Shown here: one piece after another, positions 12,733-25,571 of the stretch
Layout: each line of letters begins with the position of its first letter
Position numbering within the stretch: the first letter of the stretch is position 1
Assembly (NCBI GenBank): GCA_031841125.1
Contig: CM063108.1
Coordinates: forward strand, 54,520,122 to 54,584,121
From: Acanthococcus lagerstroemiae
Lineage: Eukaryota; Arthropoda; Insecta; Hemiptera; Eriococcidae
DNA: 64,000 bases
Reading direction: 5' to 3'
The notes under the pieces: model-generated
Told to the model about the DNA's origin: nothing
The model's input: the letters and a program-made list of their open reading frames with translations, nothing else
Database searches by the model: none
Position numbers and translations under genes: made by a program

Positions 12733-12986
12733 CAGTGGCGTAACCAATGGGAGATGGATGAATCCCCCCTCCTTCAGATGAGGATTTTTTAATATGCTAG
12801 CAGTATCGCAGTAAATGCACGAAATGAAATTTAAATTCAGATACATAATTGAAGTTGAAAAGCGTAACATACTGATACGTCAATGTGAAAACATACAGTA
12901 CATACAGCTCATATTAGGTATACCCCCCCCCCAAAAAAAAATGCTACCCCCCCACACCCCTTGGAAAAATCCTGGCTACACCACTG
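12733..12986. mobile_element. hAT MITE family A, copy 1 (254 bp)
   Basis: It starts CAGTGGCGTAACC and ends ..CTACACCACTG, giving inverted ends. It is flanked by GTGTTAGC (12725-12732) and GTGTCAGC (12987-12994), 7 of 8 bases identical. It splits the endonuclease of the RTE-like element. It is homologous in inverted orientation to the copy at 16484-16728, sharing an AT-rich core and a C-rich end. Confidence 0.88.
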
Positions 12987-13226
12987 GTGTCAGCCCTTAT
13001 ACCAAAGAATGATGTAACCATAATCCAATGCAAAGTTACAAACTGCATCGAATCAGAAATTGCAGGAAAATTCGGGCTCGATATTCGCAATGAATCTGGA
13101 GAAAAGCTGATACAGTTCTGCCTACGTTCATCTGTAGTGATAGGATAGATTACTGCCTTATCAAACTTAAATGGAGATCAAGTATTAGAAATGTCGAAAA
13201 ACAAACCAAGTGCAGACTGTGGTATA

Positions 13227-14592
13227 TGAGAAGGTACTTCCCGTGTTGACGCAGCTGTGCCAGAGAACCTCAGGATACAGCAGTGAGGCCCGAAGAGTTA
13301 TGGTCAGCGGCTGCATCCAGAGTAGATATTACAATTGCAGCTCGTTGTACTACCACCGGGTACCCGAGCTGCGCTACCAGGCGGAACTGAACTAGATAGA
13401 AGAAGCGGTATAGCGTCAGCACGGAAAGGGTGGTCGTGATCAACGCGACGCCTCTCCTGGACCTGCTTGCTGATCTCCCAAAAATCAGTGAAATACCTGG
13501 TCGGAAGCGAGTTAAGGGTCGATGATTGGCGACACTTTCCCCGCGTTTGGTCCTTCCTCCAGCGAATAGCAGAGTTAGCTCCACCAGGCGACCATCGACG
13601 AGAGGAACTGTCGATGGTGGATCAACACGGCGGTGGCGCAGTGGACACAGGCGCTGTTCCCTGACATGCGCGTTAGATTGGAACAGGAACATGAAGAAGA
13701 AGAACTAAGTAAGATGGATTTCTTCTCGGCGTAGGCTGTTTCGGGTCGTGGGTGCGTTGCATCGTACCTGCGCCACCGAAACCGCCGGGACAGCAACAGA
13801 TGCCCCTGCGGTGTTGGCCCGGCGACACCTCGGCATGTGTTCCGAGTGTGTCCAATGGCTGAAGCAAGGCCGGACATCTGGACAAGACTGAGCCGTGAGC
13901 ACCTGCAGTATATGCGAAGGGTCGTGAAGACCTTGTAGCGGCTCGAGAACCCAGAATATCTCGGAGGTAACGAAAACGAGCCCGGATGAGGCAGAAGAAC
14001 CCGGACGAGGGTGGGAGCAAACCCGAAAACGCCGGAAGAGACCATCCCCCACCGTCAACGTCACCGCTGCAGCAGCAGAAGAAGCCCTTGATTTCCGCCA
14101 ACCACGGGCAACGAACTGCGAACCCTAGTAAGACCATAGTAAGTCGGGTGTTGACTAAGTCCACCTCCTTCGTAGAGAGGCAGGGCACGAACGTGTCGCA
14201 TGCCCTAAGTTGCCGAAGACGCCGTCTATTATAAGAGAAAAGAAGACAAAACCTACTGTAAGAGCATAAGATTAAGATTATAAGGTCCGCCTCCCCTGCA
14301 CGGGGAGGTCCGATTTGGCCAGTAATGGATAAGAAAAAAATATACTCAAGTAAGCATGCAAGGCCCGCCTCCTCCATAAGAGGAGGTCCAGTTTGGCCAA
14401 ATGACAAGTGATAGTTGAATGTGAGGGGTTGTGGCACCCGGCGAGAAACCGTAGGGTAAAAGCTGGGCAAAACAGGGGACCCCATCTGAAACAGAAGTCT
14501 GTCATTTAAACGTATGATTGTAAACACATATTACTTAATACAAGGAGCCACCGACCAGGTGCAAAGTGGCCACCCCTTTGGGGGGGGGAGAT
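13227..14592 (+). mobile_element. 5'-truncated R1-like LINE inserted into the RTE element
   Basis: An 11-bp duplication ACTGTGGTATA (13216-13226 and 14593-14603) brackets this 1366-bp insert, as expected of target-primed reverse transcription. Plus-strand coding remnants include WTQALFPDMRVRLEQ followed by the terminal zinc knuckle CPCG..PATPRHVFRVCP, typical of the RNase H-to-C-terminus part of R1-type elements. The rest is 3' UTR of unusually high GC. A 284-residue minus-strand frame here is an antisense shadow. Confidence 0.8.
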
Positions 14593-15205
14593 ACTGTGGT
14601 ATAAATTACGAATTACTTGAAAAAAATGAGGCTACATCTCAAGAACACAAATGAACTTCAGCAAACACTGAATACACACCTCATTAATAAAGCTGAATGG
14701 AAGAATTTCGGAACAATCCTATTAGAGAACCCAGAGAAAACCAATCAAGACACGATCAACAGTTGGCATGGACTTCAGCAAATCTTTCAAGGAACTAAAG
14801 ATGAGGTTATTTAGAAACGAACAAGTGAGCCGAAAAAGAACTGCTGGTTCGCCGCTGAAACCACTCACCTCATAGAAAACTGCAGAACTATGAAGCAGAG
14901 AGGCCGCCAGTGCACCCTTCAATACAATCAAGTTTAAGCCCACATAAGAAGAGAAATCCGAAGGAACAAGAATCAACATATCCAAGAAATATGTGACTGA
15001 GACAAGAACCAATCACGAAAACTGTTCCAGGAAATCAAAAAGTTGACAGGGAAATTCAAGATGAAAATGTCAGCTATACTGAGGAGAAAGTGGAACAGTG
15101 CAATAATCAAATCCAGTCGACGTTCTAGAATGCTGGGAAAATTATTGTCAAAAACTTTACACAGACACCAATAAAATTCATAGAAATACATACATCAATA
15201 CCGGC

Positions 15206-16259
15206 AGAGCACGAGCCAGAGGATGTCTGGTTCGTGCTTCGCTGTAGATACAAATCTGTTAAACTCAAAGTACTTTTTTCTTATTGGGAGAGGGATAAAT
15301 CCAAGTCCTAAGGCGAGGGTAATGCATTTTTACAGATTCTGAATTACCCCTTTCAGGACTAGGATTTTTTCCTTAATCCGCCAATGGGCAGCCAAAATAT
15401 GAACGTAGTTACCTATAGAGTCACTTCGTCACTTATCCATTAGTGGAGCGTATGGCGAAGCACGCACACCAGATTGGTTCCCCAGACACCGCACTCGTGG
15501 TCTCAGAAACTATCCTTTCGAGTATCGCATCAGGGACCAGAGGGGGAGGCTTTGTCACTCATACTCGAATATCATGCCTTAGTCGGGGGGGGGAGCATTT
15601 TTCATGGTAACTTGTCTCTCTTCCATCCCCTTCTCCCAGCAAAAGAGGAAATCCACTGTCACTCCGTCCCCTTACTGACATTTTCCCATTCGAAGTTCCT
15701 CCCGCCCCGCCTCCAGGCACGGCTCTGTACCCTTATACTTACACAGATGCACAACTGGTTCCCTCGACTACAATAAGTTGCAACACGAGGAACTCAATAC
15801 ATAATTTCATCTTCCACTTTCCTTCCTTTCGCCGAAAATAAGTTTTTTTTTTTGAATTACAAGCCGAGACAAAAGGTGATTCTAACGCTCCTAGGCGTTA
15901 AGCGGGAAAAGAGCTTCGGAAAAGACGACTGAGAAGAAAAGAAAACGAAGAAACAATCAAGTAGATAGATGAAAAGAATATTGAAAATCTTCAGATCTGA
16001 CGCCGGGCTTAAAAAGTCATAAAGAAGACTTGACCCTTTTTAGATAGGTAGTCTTAATCAACCATGCAGTCTGAACTGAAGTCAATTCTGGAGAAGCGGA
16101 TTCATTCAAGAGATGAAAAAGAAAGAAAACAAACAAACAAAGCAATAGAAAACATGCGAGTGTGGAGGTGCTATCTATGTCTTTTAGCTCACAGGGTCTC
16201 ACCTTACACTACCTCTCAAAAATATTTTAATTGCTATTGCCTGAGAGAATCTCTGAGCA
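15206..16259. other. Unclassified, contains repeat copies
   Basis: A foldback (about 15304-15323 against 15343-15360, AGTCCTAAGG..GGTAAT) is present. 15449-15560 is one of three related copies of a GGCGA.GCACGCAC / GACACCGCAC / CTATCCTTTCG repeat, also found near 24035 and 54355. No gene is recognised. Confidence 0.45.
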
Positions 16260-17380
16260 TTTTAGACAAATTTCGAAGAGTCTTAGGCTCAGAAAGTCAA
16301 AAGTGGGTCTTGAAGAGTCCTAGAGAGTCTTGAATGAGTCTGGAAATCTTAAAGAACCTATATGAAAACGTTGTTGGCTGGAATTTTTACCACTGGAAAA
16401 CAATTGGACACGACAGGTAATTTTTATTATAAAACGCCGAGTTTCATCTTCTGTGTAAGCCAGTAATAAAAATAGCCTATATCCAGTGGCGTAGCGAGGA
16501 TTTTTCCATGGGAGAGGATCAACAAAATTTTGGGTGACGGGGGGGGGCACACCTAATGTTATGATGTTTTTACATTGACGTATTAGTATGTTGTGCTTTT
16601 CAACTTCAATTATGCATCTGAATTAAAATTTTATTTCGCGCATTTACCGTGATACTGCCAGCATATTAAAAAAATCTCATCTCAAGGAGGGAGATTAATC
16701 CCCCAAATCCCCCCTGGTTATGCCACTGCCTATATCGCCAAATACGTTTTTCGATTTCAAGCATTAATGAGTCTTACACGAATCTTAAAGAGTCTTAGCG
16801 AGTCAAAAACATGTACTGAAGAGGCTTACATCTGTTTGAAAGAGCCTTAAAAAACATAAACTAGTCCGAACGAGTCTTAAAAAGTCTTGAAGCGTCTTAA
16901 CCAAGTTTCAACGATTCCTTTAAAAGTCAATGTATTTAGAAAGGTCTTGAGAAATCTTTAACGTGTCTGGAAGAGCTTTACACAAATGCAGATGTCTTAA
17001 GGAACCTTAATCCAGCCTAACAGCATCTTAAACAAGTTCAATAGTGTCTTCCAGAGTTCCAAAACGTGTTAAATAAGTCTGTAAGAGTCTAATACAAGAC
17101 TGTTTTAGTGAAGCTTAAGAAGTCTGACGGATTCTCAAGTACGTACAGAGGAATCTGAAACAAATCTGAAAGAGTCTTAGCAGGTTTTAAATACGTAAAT
17201 ACGTCCAGGAGGGACTTACAAAGTTTTGAAACGTTCTGAAAGCATCTTACACATGTTCAGAAGGCCTTACCAAATCGTAAAGAGAATCAAACAGATCTGA
17301 AATAGTCTTAAACGAGTCTCAATGCATCTTCGCAAATTTAAAACAAGTTTAGAGCAGTCTGAAAGTGTATAAAGCAGCGT
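16260..17380. repeat. AGTCTT-rich degenerate array, block 2
   Basis: This is the longest of the five blocks, with words such as GAGTCTTAAAAAGTCTTGAAG, AAAGAGTCTTAG and TCTGAAAGAG at irregular 10-18 bp spacing. It is interrupted by the MITE at 16484-16728. Confidence 0.65.
16484..16728. mobile_element. hAT MITE family A, copy 2 (245 bp)
   Basis: The ends are CAGTGGCGTAGCGAGG and ..TTATGCCACTG, with a perfect 8-bp target duplication CCTATATC at 16476-16483 and 16729-16736. It is an inverted-orientation relative of 12733-12986. It has no coding capacity and must be moved by a transposase elsewhere. Confidence 0.93.
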
Positions 17381-19254
17381 TAAATTCACATGATGGGAGA
17401 AAAACTAAATTGCCTTGAAGGGCTTAACTAGGAAGGAGGAAAAAGAAATAGAAAGAAAGAAAGCGAAGAATGCAGGAAAAAGTATTTCTCGTGGGAATCG
17501 GGGGACACGGGGTGAGTAAGTGATTTTCCTCAAGAGATATTTCACTTATTCGATGCTGAGTAGGAAAAGCGTTGCGAATTCTTTAAAAGCCACGGAGTGA
17601 AACCTGAGACAAAGGGGACCGAGCAGTTAACCTCTAGAACGAATCAACGGATCTTACCTCTTCTTCCATAGAACTAATTTTTAGGTTATAAATTTTTATT
17701 TTCTTTCATTTTTTTATAGCTTTTTGGTTGCTATTTTCCATTATTACGTCATGAAAAACAAACAGCCACTATCAATCGGGAAAATTCGGATTTTAAGTTT
17801 AGAAAGAAAAGAAAAAAAGATAAAATTTTGAAAGTATGAAAGCAGCTTGTTTTCTGTCTGCTTGAATAAACAACACTGCCCCCTCTCACTTCATTATGAA
17901 GACGTTCAGCCACGTCTACTCTCAAATTTTTCCAATAGATCTTTCTATTTACATAGTTCATACCTGTTTCCGATGTGTGCAGAAACCAGCTCAGCGCTCT
18001 CCATTTCCATCAGCGTCTGCCAATATCACCGGAGACTCGCTCTGCAATTAAAGTTTATTTCAATTAAAATTTTATGCAAATTAAGAAAATGAGTTTTCAT
18101 TAGAACAATCAATTTTCGGAACACTTTGACGAAAATAACATAACAACCAGCCAAATAGAGTTCGAAAACCCGATAAGAAAATTCGCCAAGGCAAGAACGG
18201 CTCGAGTGAAACTAATTAAAAGAGAAAATAAAAATTAAAACGATTATTATGATAATTTGGACGCCTACTGAACCAACAGACGAGAACACAATCACTTTAC
18301 TTCTTTCTAAATATTCTACCAATAATTAGGGGTAGGTACGAAGAAACTTGATGTTTCCGTACATAAAAAGGATCCATACCAGGTAAATTGAATTCTTAAA
18401 TATTCTTGTAGCTATTTTTTTCTTTTCACTCGGGGACTTGGGGTTGGAACCGAATGAGACTTGGTTTAGCCTCCAATCCCTAAAAATACATAATTCCAAA
18501 CGACTCTCGACTTCAAAAACGATTTCCAAAGTCGAAGCAGGGAAACATTTATTCTCCACTGACATCCAATGGCTCCACATCAATTCTTGTTCCCTGTTCT
18601 TACAAACTCGGAGCCTGGGGATGAGGTTACACTACGTCACTATATAGGGCCCTGATTTAGAACCAGATACCAGGCATCAAAGGATAATTAGGATTCAAGA
18701 TCAGAAAGACCTCAAATCACAATAAAATTATAGGACGCACGATACCACGAAGATCATGCGATCTTAACTTGATTCATAGATAATCGGAAGGTCATGATCG
18801 AAAATTATTTATCGCAGATATGAAAAGCACAATTGACATATATATCAGAGATCAAGAATATCATAAAATTAACAAAAATTTTTTTCAGAAAGATCTTTTA
18901 ATTCATACAAAGACATTTTTGGAAAAGAAAAAAAAAAAAAGATTACACTAATAGATTAAGTATTGTTTTTATGAAATAGCAGAGTTGTAGTCAAAGAGCT
19001 ATAATGGGGACACTGTTGCCCAGGCAACCTTTGTTTAAATTTGTCCCTACAATAATTTTGTTTGCCCTCTCCTGATACAAAGTGCTAATTACGGTCCTGA
19101 AGTGTACGGATAGGACAGTCGTTTTTCAAGTACATTTATGTAGTATCGTTTCCCTGCGATAATTCTGATTTGCTTTCTGCCATATTTCTCCCAGATTTAA
19201 ACTAACTGAAGCAATAGCGCCGGCCTTTTCCGCGATGTAATCGTAGCATCTTGT
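17381..19254. other. No gene recognised
   Basis: Contains the second copy (17961-18100) of the dispersed segment also at 12225-12360. The remainder is AT-rich with no recognised repeat or coding motif. Confidence 0.45.
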
Positions 19255-19929
19255 CAGGGACGTAGTTAAGGCAAATTTTCTACTCGGGGGGATGGGCAAA
19301 AGTTATTTCAACTTATTGACTGAATCCTGCCAACTTTGTGCCAAAATTTCAATCGACAAGCAACAGAATAGGTCTTGTCAAAACTCTGAACTTCTGTTCC
19401 GATACTTTCTCGATTTTCCAAATCGGGTCGATTTTCTTCGATGCAAAAATAGCATCAATCAGAAGGAAAGAGAAAATGAAAGAAAAATTGCTGAAGTGTT
19501 TCTTAACTCGAAAACCATATCGAGTCCCAAGTTTCTTAAACTGCGATCAAAGCAATACCGAGAAGAACCAAAGAATACCGAGAAAACCCAGAAAATTCTG
19601 AAACGGCCGAAAAAATTAAAAAAAAAATCAAAACTGTTCAAATATTGACAACATGTGAACAGTTTTTTGTTTTTCACGCTAATTTTATTTAAGGTCATGA
19701 AAATCCAAGTAAAAACATAATGAATAATGAACGTATCACAGAATTTACGGCGTAATCGATAGGCAACTTGTCGAACGAGCAGATCGGGATATTCTGGTAA
19801 CAAATTCGATGCATCGAGAGTTCAAGCGAACTAGAAACTACTTTTTCAATTTTGCCAACTGACTTGTCAAACTACCAACAATTTGAGGGGCGAGCAAGCT
19901 AGCCCCTTGTCCTCCACAGCTACGTCCTG
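19255..19929. mobile_element. Probable hAT-like non-autonomous element (about 675 bp)
   Basis: The left end CAGGGACGTAGTTAAGG and the reverse-complemented right end CAGGACGTAGCTGTGG are similar. Flanks GCATCTTGT and GCAGCTGTC are only partly alike, so the target duplication is uncertain. The interior frames (about 115 residues on each strand) are Lys-rich and carry no domain. Confidence 0.45.
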
Positions 19930-21109
19930 GCAGCTGTCAGTAATTGGAAGGGCCGCCGCTCCTAGTTTAGGCACATGGAAACCAAGAAGGAGAATAAAAA
20001 TTTTTTTTTTAGAATTTGGCCGAACTTGTTTTTGAGTCCCTTGAGTTTGAGAAGGACAACAACATAAAATCAGGGTACAGCTTCTTATGTGGTTAAGGGT
20101 TGAGCCCTCGTCCTTGAATTGTTTTTTTGCAAAAATATTACGAATTATGACATTTAGAAAAAAAAAAACGTTTCGAGCAAAATTTAAACAAAAAGTTACA
20201 TTCAATTTTTTCAGAACTGCTCCAGAATTTTAGAGAATGGGGTTGAAAATGACCCTGTTTGCTGCTGTACATATTCACATAGTCCCTATGGGGAAAACGT
20301 AGAATTTCATCAATTCTTGTGATCAGAAAGGATGCAAATTGATACGTGATCTGCTTCTAGGTCCTGTACCTACCCATTGCCGGCATTTCTTTTTCTTTTC
20401 GGATAGCTCCCGCACCTCTCGATTCCACTATTTTCAACAGTGTGTTTTTCATGTATTATCAAATTTCCCGCCGTCCCCGCTCTAGGTTCGTCAGTTTTCA
20501 TGGTAGCTAAAAAACGATGTTAGAAATGGATTTGGTGGCCTCGAAAACCTGAGAAACGATACTTGCATTTAATGCCATTTTTCACCTTAGCTTCCCTGCT
20601 GGAGTTTAAGAGATACGAAAACAGAATTCAGAGATTTTGAAAATTATGTTATCGATGTTTCGATGCTTTTTTGACGCTTGTTCAAATTCAAAAAATTTAA
20701 GTCCTCACAATTTCGATAAAACGATGTTGAAAGTAGTTGAACAGGAGGGGGGAGGAAGCTATCCGCAAAATATCTCCGAGATGGGAAGGTACAGGGCTCT
20801 GGAAGCAAAGCAGCAAATGTAAGGTTGAAGAAAAAAATTCTCGGAGATTACTCGCTACCATTTTCTGCCGTTACCTTGCTGTCTAGGCAAAGATACGTAA
20901 TACTGAATTTATAAGTATATTTCAGGGAGAAAGCATTTTAGTTTGAAATATTTTTCCATATATGTGGCGGTACCTGAAAATTTTGCCAAAAATCGATTTA
21001 GAAGAGATTTGAGCCTTCCTCGCACATTTTACGGAGTATATAAGCGTATGAAATATCTGCCCCATCTTAATGATGCTCGACCTTTTTAAAATTATCAAAA
21101 AATGTATGT
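19930..21109. other. No gene recognised
   Basis: AT-rich sequence with only short frames lacking motifs. No repeat boundary was seen. Confidence 0.4.
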
Positions 21110-21753
21110 TCAAAGGTCTACTAGGCTACTTAGAGGCAAATAAGTACCTACACTACTTCCAATTTGGATTTAGGGAAAAAAATCAACATCACTAATGACA
21201 TATACGGCTCCGTACACAATACTTTCGCACATGTGGACTACAAACTACATACTTTTGGAATCTTCTGTGACCTCAGTAAGACTTTTGACAGTGTTAACCA
21301 TAATTTACCAATCCACAAATTATATCACTATGGGATACGGGGACACGTCCTTGACCCTTGACAGGTTCAGGTCTTAGTTACCTCAAAAACCGATCGTAAG
21401 TAACGAGTCTGAAAAAACTACCGACTACAAAAACCAAACAAAAAAAATCAAAAAGAACTTAAATTTTACGGGGAATAAAATATTCAACCAATTCCCAAAC
21501 AAAATAAAATTACCAAACATCAAATCATTTAAAGCAAAAATTAAAAAAGTTGCTGATAAATCAAGAATCTTACTGTATCGACGAGTCCCTACCCACATGA
21601 ATCCCCAGCTCAACTTTCAACCGACACCCCACCTCCCTCTCAATAATTTCTCGTCCCCTAAACCATTCTATTTCGTCAGGAATTTCTAGTGATTTTGCTG
21701 CCATCATCATTCATTTTTTTTAATATTTCTATTTCTATATTATCATTATTTCA
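21110..21753 (+). mobile_element. Internally deleted Jockey/CR1-type LINE fragment
   Basis: 21160-21358 encodes the start of an RT domain (LHTFGIFCDLSKTFDSVNHN, then HKLYHYGIRG). From about 21420 the sequence jumps to the LINE C-terminus (IFNQFPNKIK..NIKSFKAKIKK). The catalytic part of RT is missing, so a large internal deletion lies near 21365-21410. The AT-rich 3' region is then cut by the element at 21754-22744 and resumes after it. Confidence 0.65.
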
Positions 21754-22744
21754 CAGGATGGCCACTTTCTGGAAAACCGGGAGGAACGGGAAAAAGTCAG
21801 GGAATTGCAATATTTTTGATCAAGTTTAGGGAACTTCTTGAGAATAATAAGGATAAAAGAATAAATGTCAGCGTAAAGCGTATTGACTTCTCATCTTTAG
21901 CAAAAATCGTCTTCAATGAGTATCAAATTTATTCAAAACTGTGTGTACAATATTGGGGGTGTTTCACCCTCCCCTCCATAGTTTCGCCCCTACAAATGAG
22001 GAGCGATTTTCCAAAACGGCCTCTGTCCAGTTTTATTTTATTTTTTTCACGGGGAAGAAAAAACTTTGTGCTGTCACGGTTGATAGACGGGTTGCCTAGT
22101 AGGACACTTATAGGAATTTATCTCGTTGAAACATTGAATGTACCTAGTACAGGAGACGCGCATGACAGTCGCGAAGTGGGGGATCTCCTGGATAGAGGCC
22201 GTTTTGGAACAACATTTTTGAATTATTAGTTTTGGTATGACACAAAATTAGACATACTGTGTCTTTCAGTAGATTCTTATTCATAAAATTCTCAAGATAA
22301 TGTCGACTCCTCTATTGTGATAAAAATATGTGAACAGAGTCCGTTTTGGAACAACTTTTTCCTTCTCTTTGCGAATCTATTTTGGCTTCTTACATGCGTT
22401 AACATCGCGATATCGTGATTTTGTTCGGGCCAGAATATGTATTATTAGATTTCTCACCAGATTGCGCTACACAAACGATTTTTCAAAAAAATGGACAGAG
22501 GCCGTTTTGGAATATCGCCTCTCAAATGCAGATTATAACCGTATCTCCCAAGCACTCACATTCGCGCATATAAGCATACCCTAGCCTGGAGATTTTTCGT
22601 GGGTTTTGCTCAAGTATATCCAGTAGTAAAAGCATATAAAATGCTAATACTAGTTGAAAAAATGTCACGAAAAATTTGAAAACTTTTGGGCTGAAAAACG
22701 TGAAAAGTCAGGGAAAATTATTATAAAAAAATGTGGCAACCCTG
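21754..22744. mobile_element. hAT-like non-autonomous element (about 990 bp)
   Basis: The ends CAGGATGGCCACTTTC and, reverse-complemented, CAGGGTTGCCACATTT are hAT-type. Both subterminal regions carry AAAAGTCAGGGAA. TTATTTCA occurs before the left end and, shifted by 2 bp, after the right end, so the exact duplication is unsure. A phrase GAGGCCGTTTTGGAA recurs near 22196, 22340 and 22500, with an inverted copy near 22012. No transposase was found. Confidence 0.6.
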
Positions 22745-23813
22745 TTTTATTTCACAACTCATACGCCAGTCCTGAGCCCTACAATTTCTTCTTCTTCCTA
22801 TTATTATTATCATCATCATCATTTATACTTAGTTACTGTGACGACTACCAAATACAAATTTTCCAATAGTATGACCTTTTGTACATTGTATGACTCTTGT
22901 TCGATTTTTGTGTGAGTTTTCTGAACAGAATCTGATTTCAAGAAGGAAAAGAAATTCATAAACATGCTAACTGCAAACAAAAACGTTAAAGAAACTGAAT
23001 AATTAAATAGTAAAGAACGAATTACTGCAAAGAATGTGGTAAATAATACAAATTTTCAATTAAATCTCAATTTGGCTATATTTTGATAAGAAATATTGCG
23101 ACTGTTCAGGAAGAATTACCATATTTGTAAATAATTAGAGGCAACTGCAACCCCGTAGAGAGAAAAAGAGGGTCTGGGGGAATCTTCACGGCCACCCCTC
23201 TTCTTCCAGTTCATTTTGCTCTTTTGTTAGATGGAAAAAAATTATAGGCTACGGGATAAGAGGTTTCTTTCATGGTGTAAGGAGTGACTGCAGATTTCAT
23301 GTACAATATGACTGAAATTCAGGCCTTTTAAAAATATCGGGCCCACTTGAAAGTCCGGGCCCGGGATATTCCCCCTCTCGACTGGGTTACAACTGTATGA
23401 CTTTTGTACATATAACTTGTAGGACCACTACCTCAATTGTAGGACTTCTGTATTAACTTGTATGACCAGTAGACATTCAACGATAGTGATGCCGTTCGAC
23501 TTATTATGTAAATACATAAAAATACAAAAGTTTAGACGGTAATTAGACAATATTGCATAATAGACACAATTTTTTGTTTTTCATTCTATGAAGTGAATAC
23601 TCCTTCGAGACTCCTTGATTTTCTTTTCTTTTTCACTCATAGAATTTTATTTAAGAAACGATTTGTGCTGTTCCCACAAGCTTAAACGTTGCTGCTCCAA
23701 GCGAAAACACAAATCAAGCATTTCAACTAAGTATACACAAAAGTTGAGTCTTTTTTTTTTTTTTTTAAATCAAGGCCCACGACGCAGGGAAGAACATACG
23801 TTTCCCTTCAGTC
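22745..23813. other. LINE 3' tail remnant and unclassified AT-rich DNA
   Basis: 22745-22905 continues the LINE tail interrupted at 21754. Short words TGTATGAC / TGTAGGAC recur at 22870-23490. A T-rich run lies at 23750-23765. No gene was seen. Confidence 0.4.
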
Positions 23814-24340
23814 ATGTTTGATCCAGTTTCCTGGGTCAGTAAGCATTTTGAAGAAAACTGCAATACACCACCAAGTCCGACACGAAATTTTTGGAGGGGT
23901 ACACCAGCGAAATATTGTACTCTTCATCTTGGGGGTCAGGAAATCAGGAAATCGGATAAAATAAGAACAAACTTATTAAAGAATAAAATTCCAAACTTTA
24001 AAGAAGAATTAGATCATACAATGATGGTGAGGTGTATATATGGCGATGCACACACGTTAAATTGGCCCCGGGACACCGCACCCCCTAACCTGGGATCATT
24101 GGGTCTGAGTCAGAATAGGGGGAAAACAGTCCATATTAGAAATCAAAAATGGGGTTGGGCGGGGCACGTCGACCGAATGTCACCCGAAAGATAGACCTAT
24201 CAAGTGACCTTTTGTGTAAGGTATACATTTGTCCTAAGAGAGCCGGGAGCACTTTCGGCGTAGAATTACGCTGTAATTCAGCTCCCTTAAAAATAAAGGT
24301 TTTGATTGATTGTTGTACACTACCACGAGAAAAAAGTTTC
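23814..24340 (+). mobile_element. 3' end of a LINE with TTGATTGATTG tail
   Basis: The frame ends in IRNQKWGWAGHVDRMSPER, the conserved C-terminal motif of many non-LTR elements. It is followed by an UTR ending in AATAAAGG and a TTGATTGATTG microsatellite-like tail at about 24300-24312. Inside lies one copy (24035-24105) of the GGCGATGCACNCAC repeat also seen near 15449 and 54355, so that repeat may belong to this LINE family or be inserted in it. Confidence 0.55.
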
Positions 24341-25571
24341 AAGCCAAACAAAATAACGTGAAGTCTAAGAGTGTGTTTCTTATCCGAGTTTCCAAACGTT
24401 ACCCATGTAACACCACAAGGGGTATTCCTGGAGTGGTAAAAAATTGAATATAACCTTATTTGTGCGAAATTTTGCGAAGCCTAATTTTTGTTTGAAACAA
24501 CTTTTTCTAAATGTAATGGTTTCTTCTCAATATTCTTTGGAAAACCCCCAACTTTCGGGGGACTTGACGCCTCATCACAAAAGAAGCTAAGCCTGATTCT
24601 GAATAACTCTTTTTCTGAGACTCAGGAGACTCACAAGAACAGTTTCCGCAAAACTCCGGCTGATTATCAAGAAATTTTTTCAATTTTCCTCATTCGCGTA
24701 GACTATTCCCCGAGCTACCAGTTCAGCGAACTTGTATTCTTTTCCGAAAAACAAACCATAAAAAATGCCACTGTTTCAATATTTCGTAATCCTGATTGCC
24801 ATTCTCACAAGCTTGCACATTTCCTCTTCCTGCGTGTCTCGTTTTACACTGATGTTTATTACGCCCCGACCAGAATGTGGGTATATTAACTTTGAAACTC
24901 GGCGCGGCGTCGAAAGTTAAACACATCTGCTGGAAAAGGAAAATCATTTTGGCGCGTCAGTGAACGGAACGAGAAAAGGATAATTTAATTTAAAGAGATA
25001 CCGCTGTACATGTGAAGAGATTTATTAAGTAATAGGTTTTTCTTTGAAACGACTTTCTCTAGTAATGAAACTCGGCTGCAGCAAAAATTTTTAAGTAAAC
25101 AAAAAACATTGTGTTTTGCGCGCGAGCGTGATATGACGTCGGGTTGGAGACCCCTGGTTTTCGAGAGGTTTCAAAATCAACGTATTTTTTAGCAGTCGCA
25201 TCGAAGATTTCGTTCGGTCTACTCTGAATTTTAATTTTCTTAGGTGTGACGCATATTAAGCTACCACCGGAGGGGATACTAAGATTCCTAACGAGTAGTT
25301 TATTTTTCACCTCTCCACTTTCTATATTTCACACTTTTCCAGTGATTTGTGAACATCTGCTGCGGCTGTGGTTATTAAAATAACCAAATAAACATTCAAA
25401 TCGTCTAGCCGAAAATGCCGAAACTCGGGTGACGAAATTTCGTCCTAAATTTCAAGGTTAGGTTTTAAAATTGGCGTAACAATTTCATCCCGAAACACTG
25501 TTTCCTTCTTCTGATACGTAAAGTCTGAATTTTGTCATGTCTGGTCTGTCTGGTCTTTCAAAGCAAAAGTA
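24341..25571. other. No gene recognised
   Basis: AT-rich sequence; frames at 24488-24889 and 25059-25310 carry no motif. No repeat could be delimited. Confidence 0.35.

Larger units (their letters stand above)
12420..15205 (+). mobile_element. RTE-like LINE (endonuclease + linker), truncated before RT, with two nested insertions
   Basis: Three separated parts read as one element. 12420-12724 encodes APE-endonuclease sequence with IQVYALTSAADEEEIDE. 12995-13226 continues it (KFGLDIRNESGEKLIQFC). After an R1-like insertion, 14604-15205 encodes the linker that precedes RT in RTE elements (LFQEIKKLTGKFK and ENYCQKLYTD). The element stops before the RT motifs. Several stops make it inactive. A small palindrome (GCACGAGCCAGA with TCTGGTTCGTGC) sits at its end, about 15207-15240. 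Confidence 0.75.

Noticed and set aside
13673..14527. 284-residue minus-strand open frame
   Set aside because: It is antisense to the R1-like LINE, whose plus strand carries a recognisable zinc knuckle; high GC lowers stop frequency. The translated sequence has no domain.
19292..19803. Lys-rich ~115-residue frames on both strands
   Set aside because: They lie inside a probable hAT-like element and owe their length to A-rich composition; no transposase motif.
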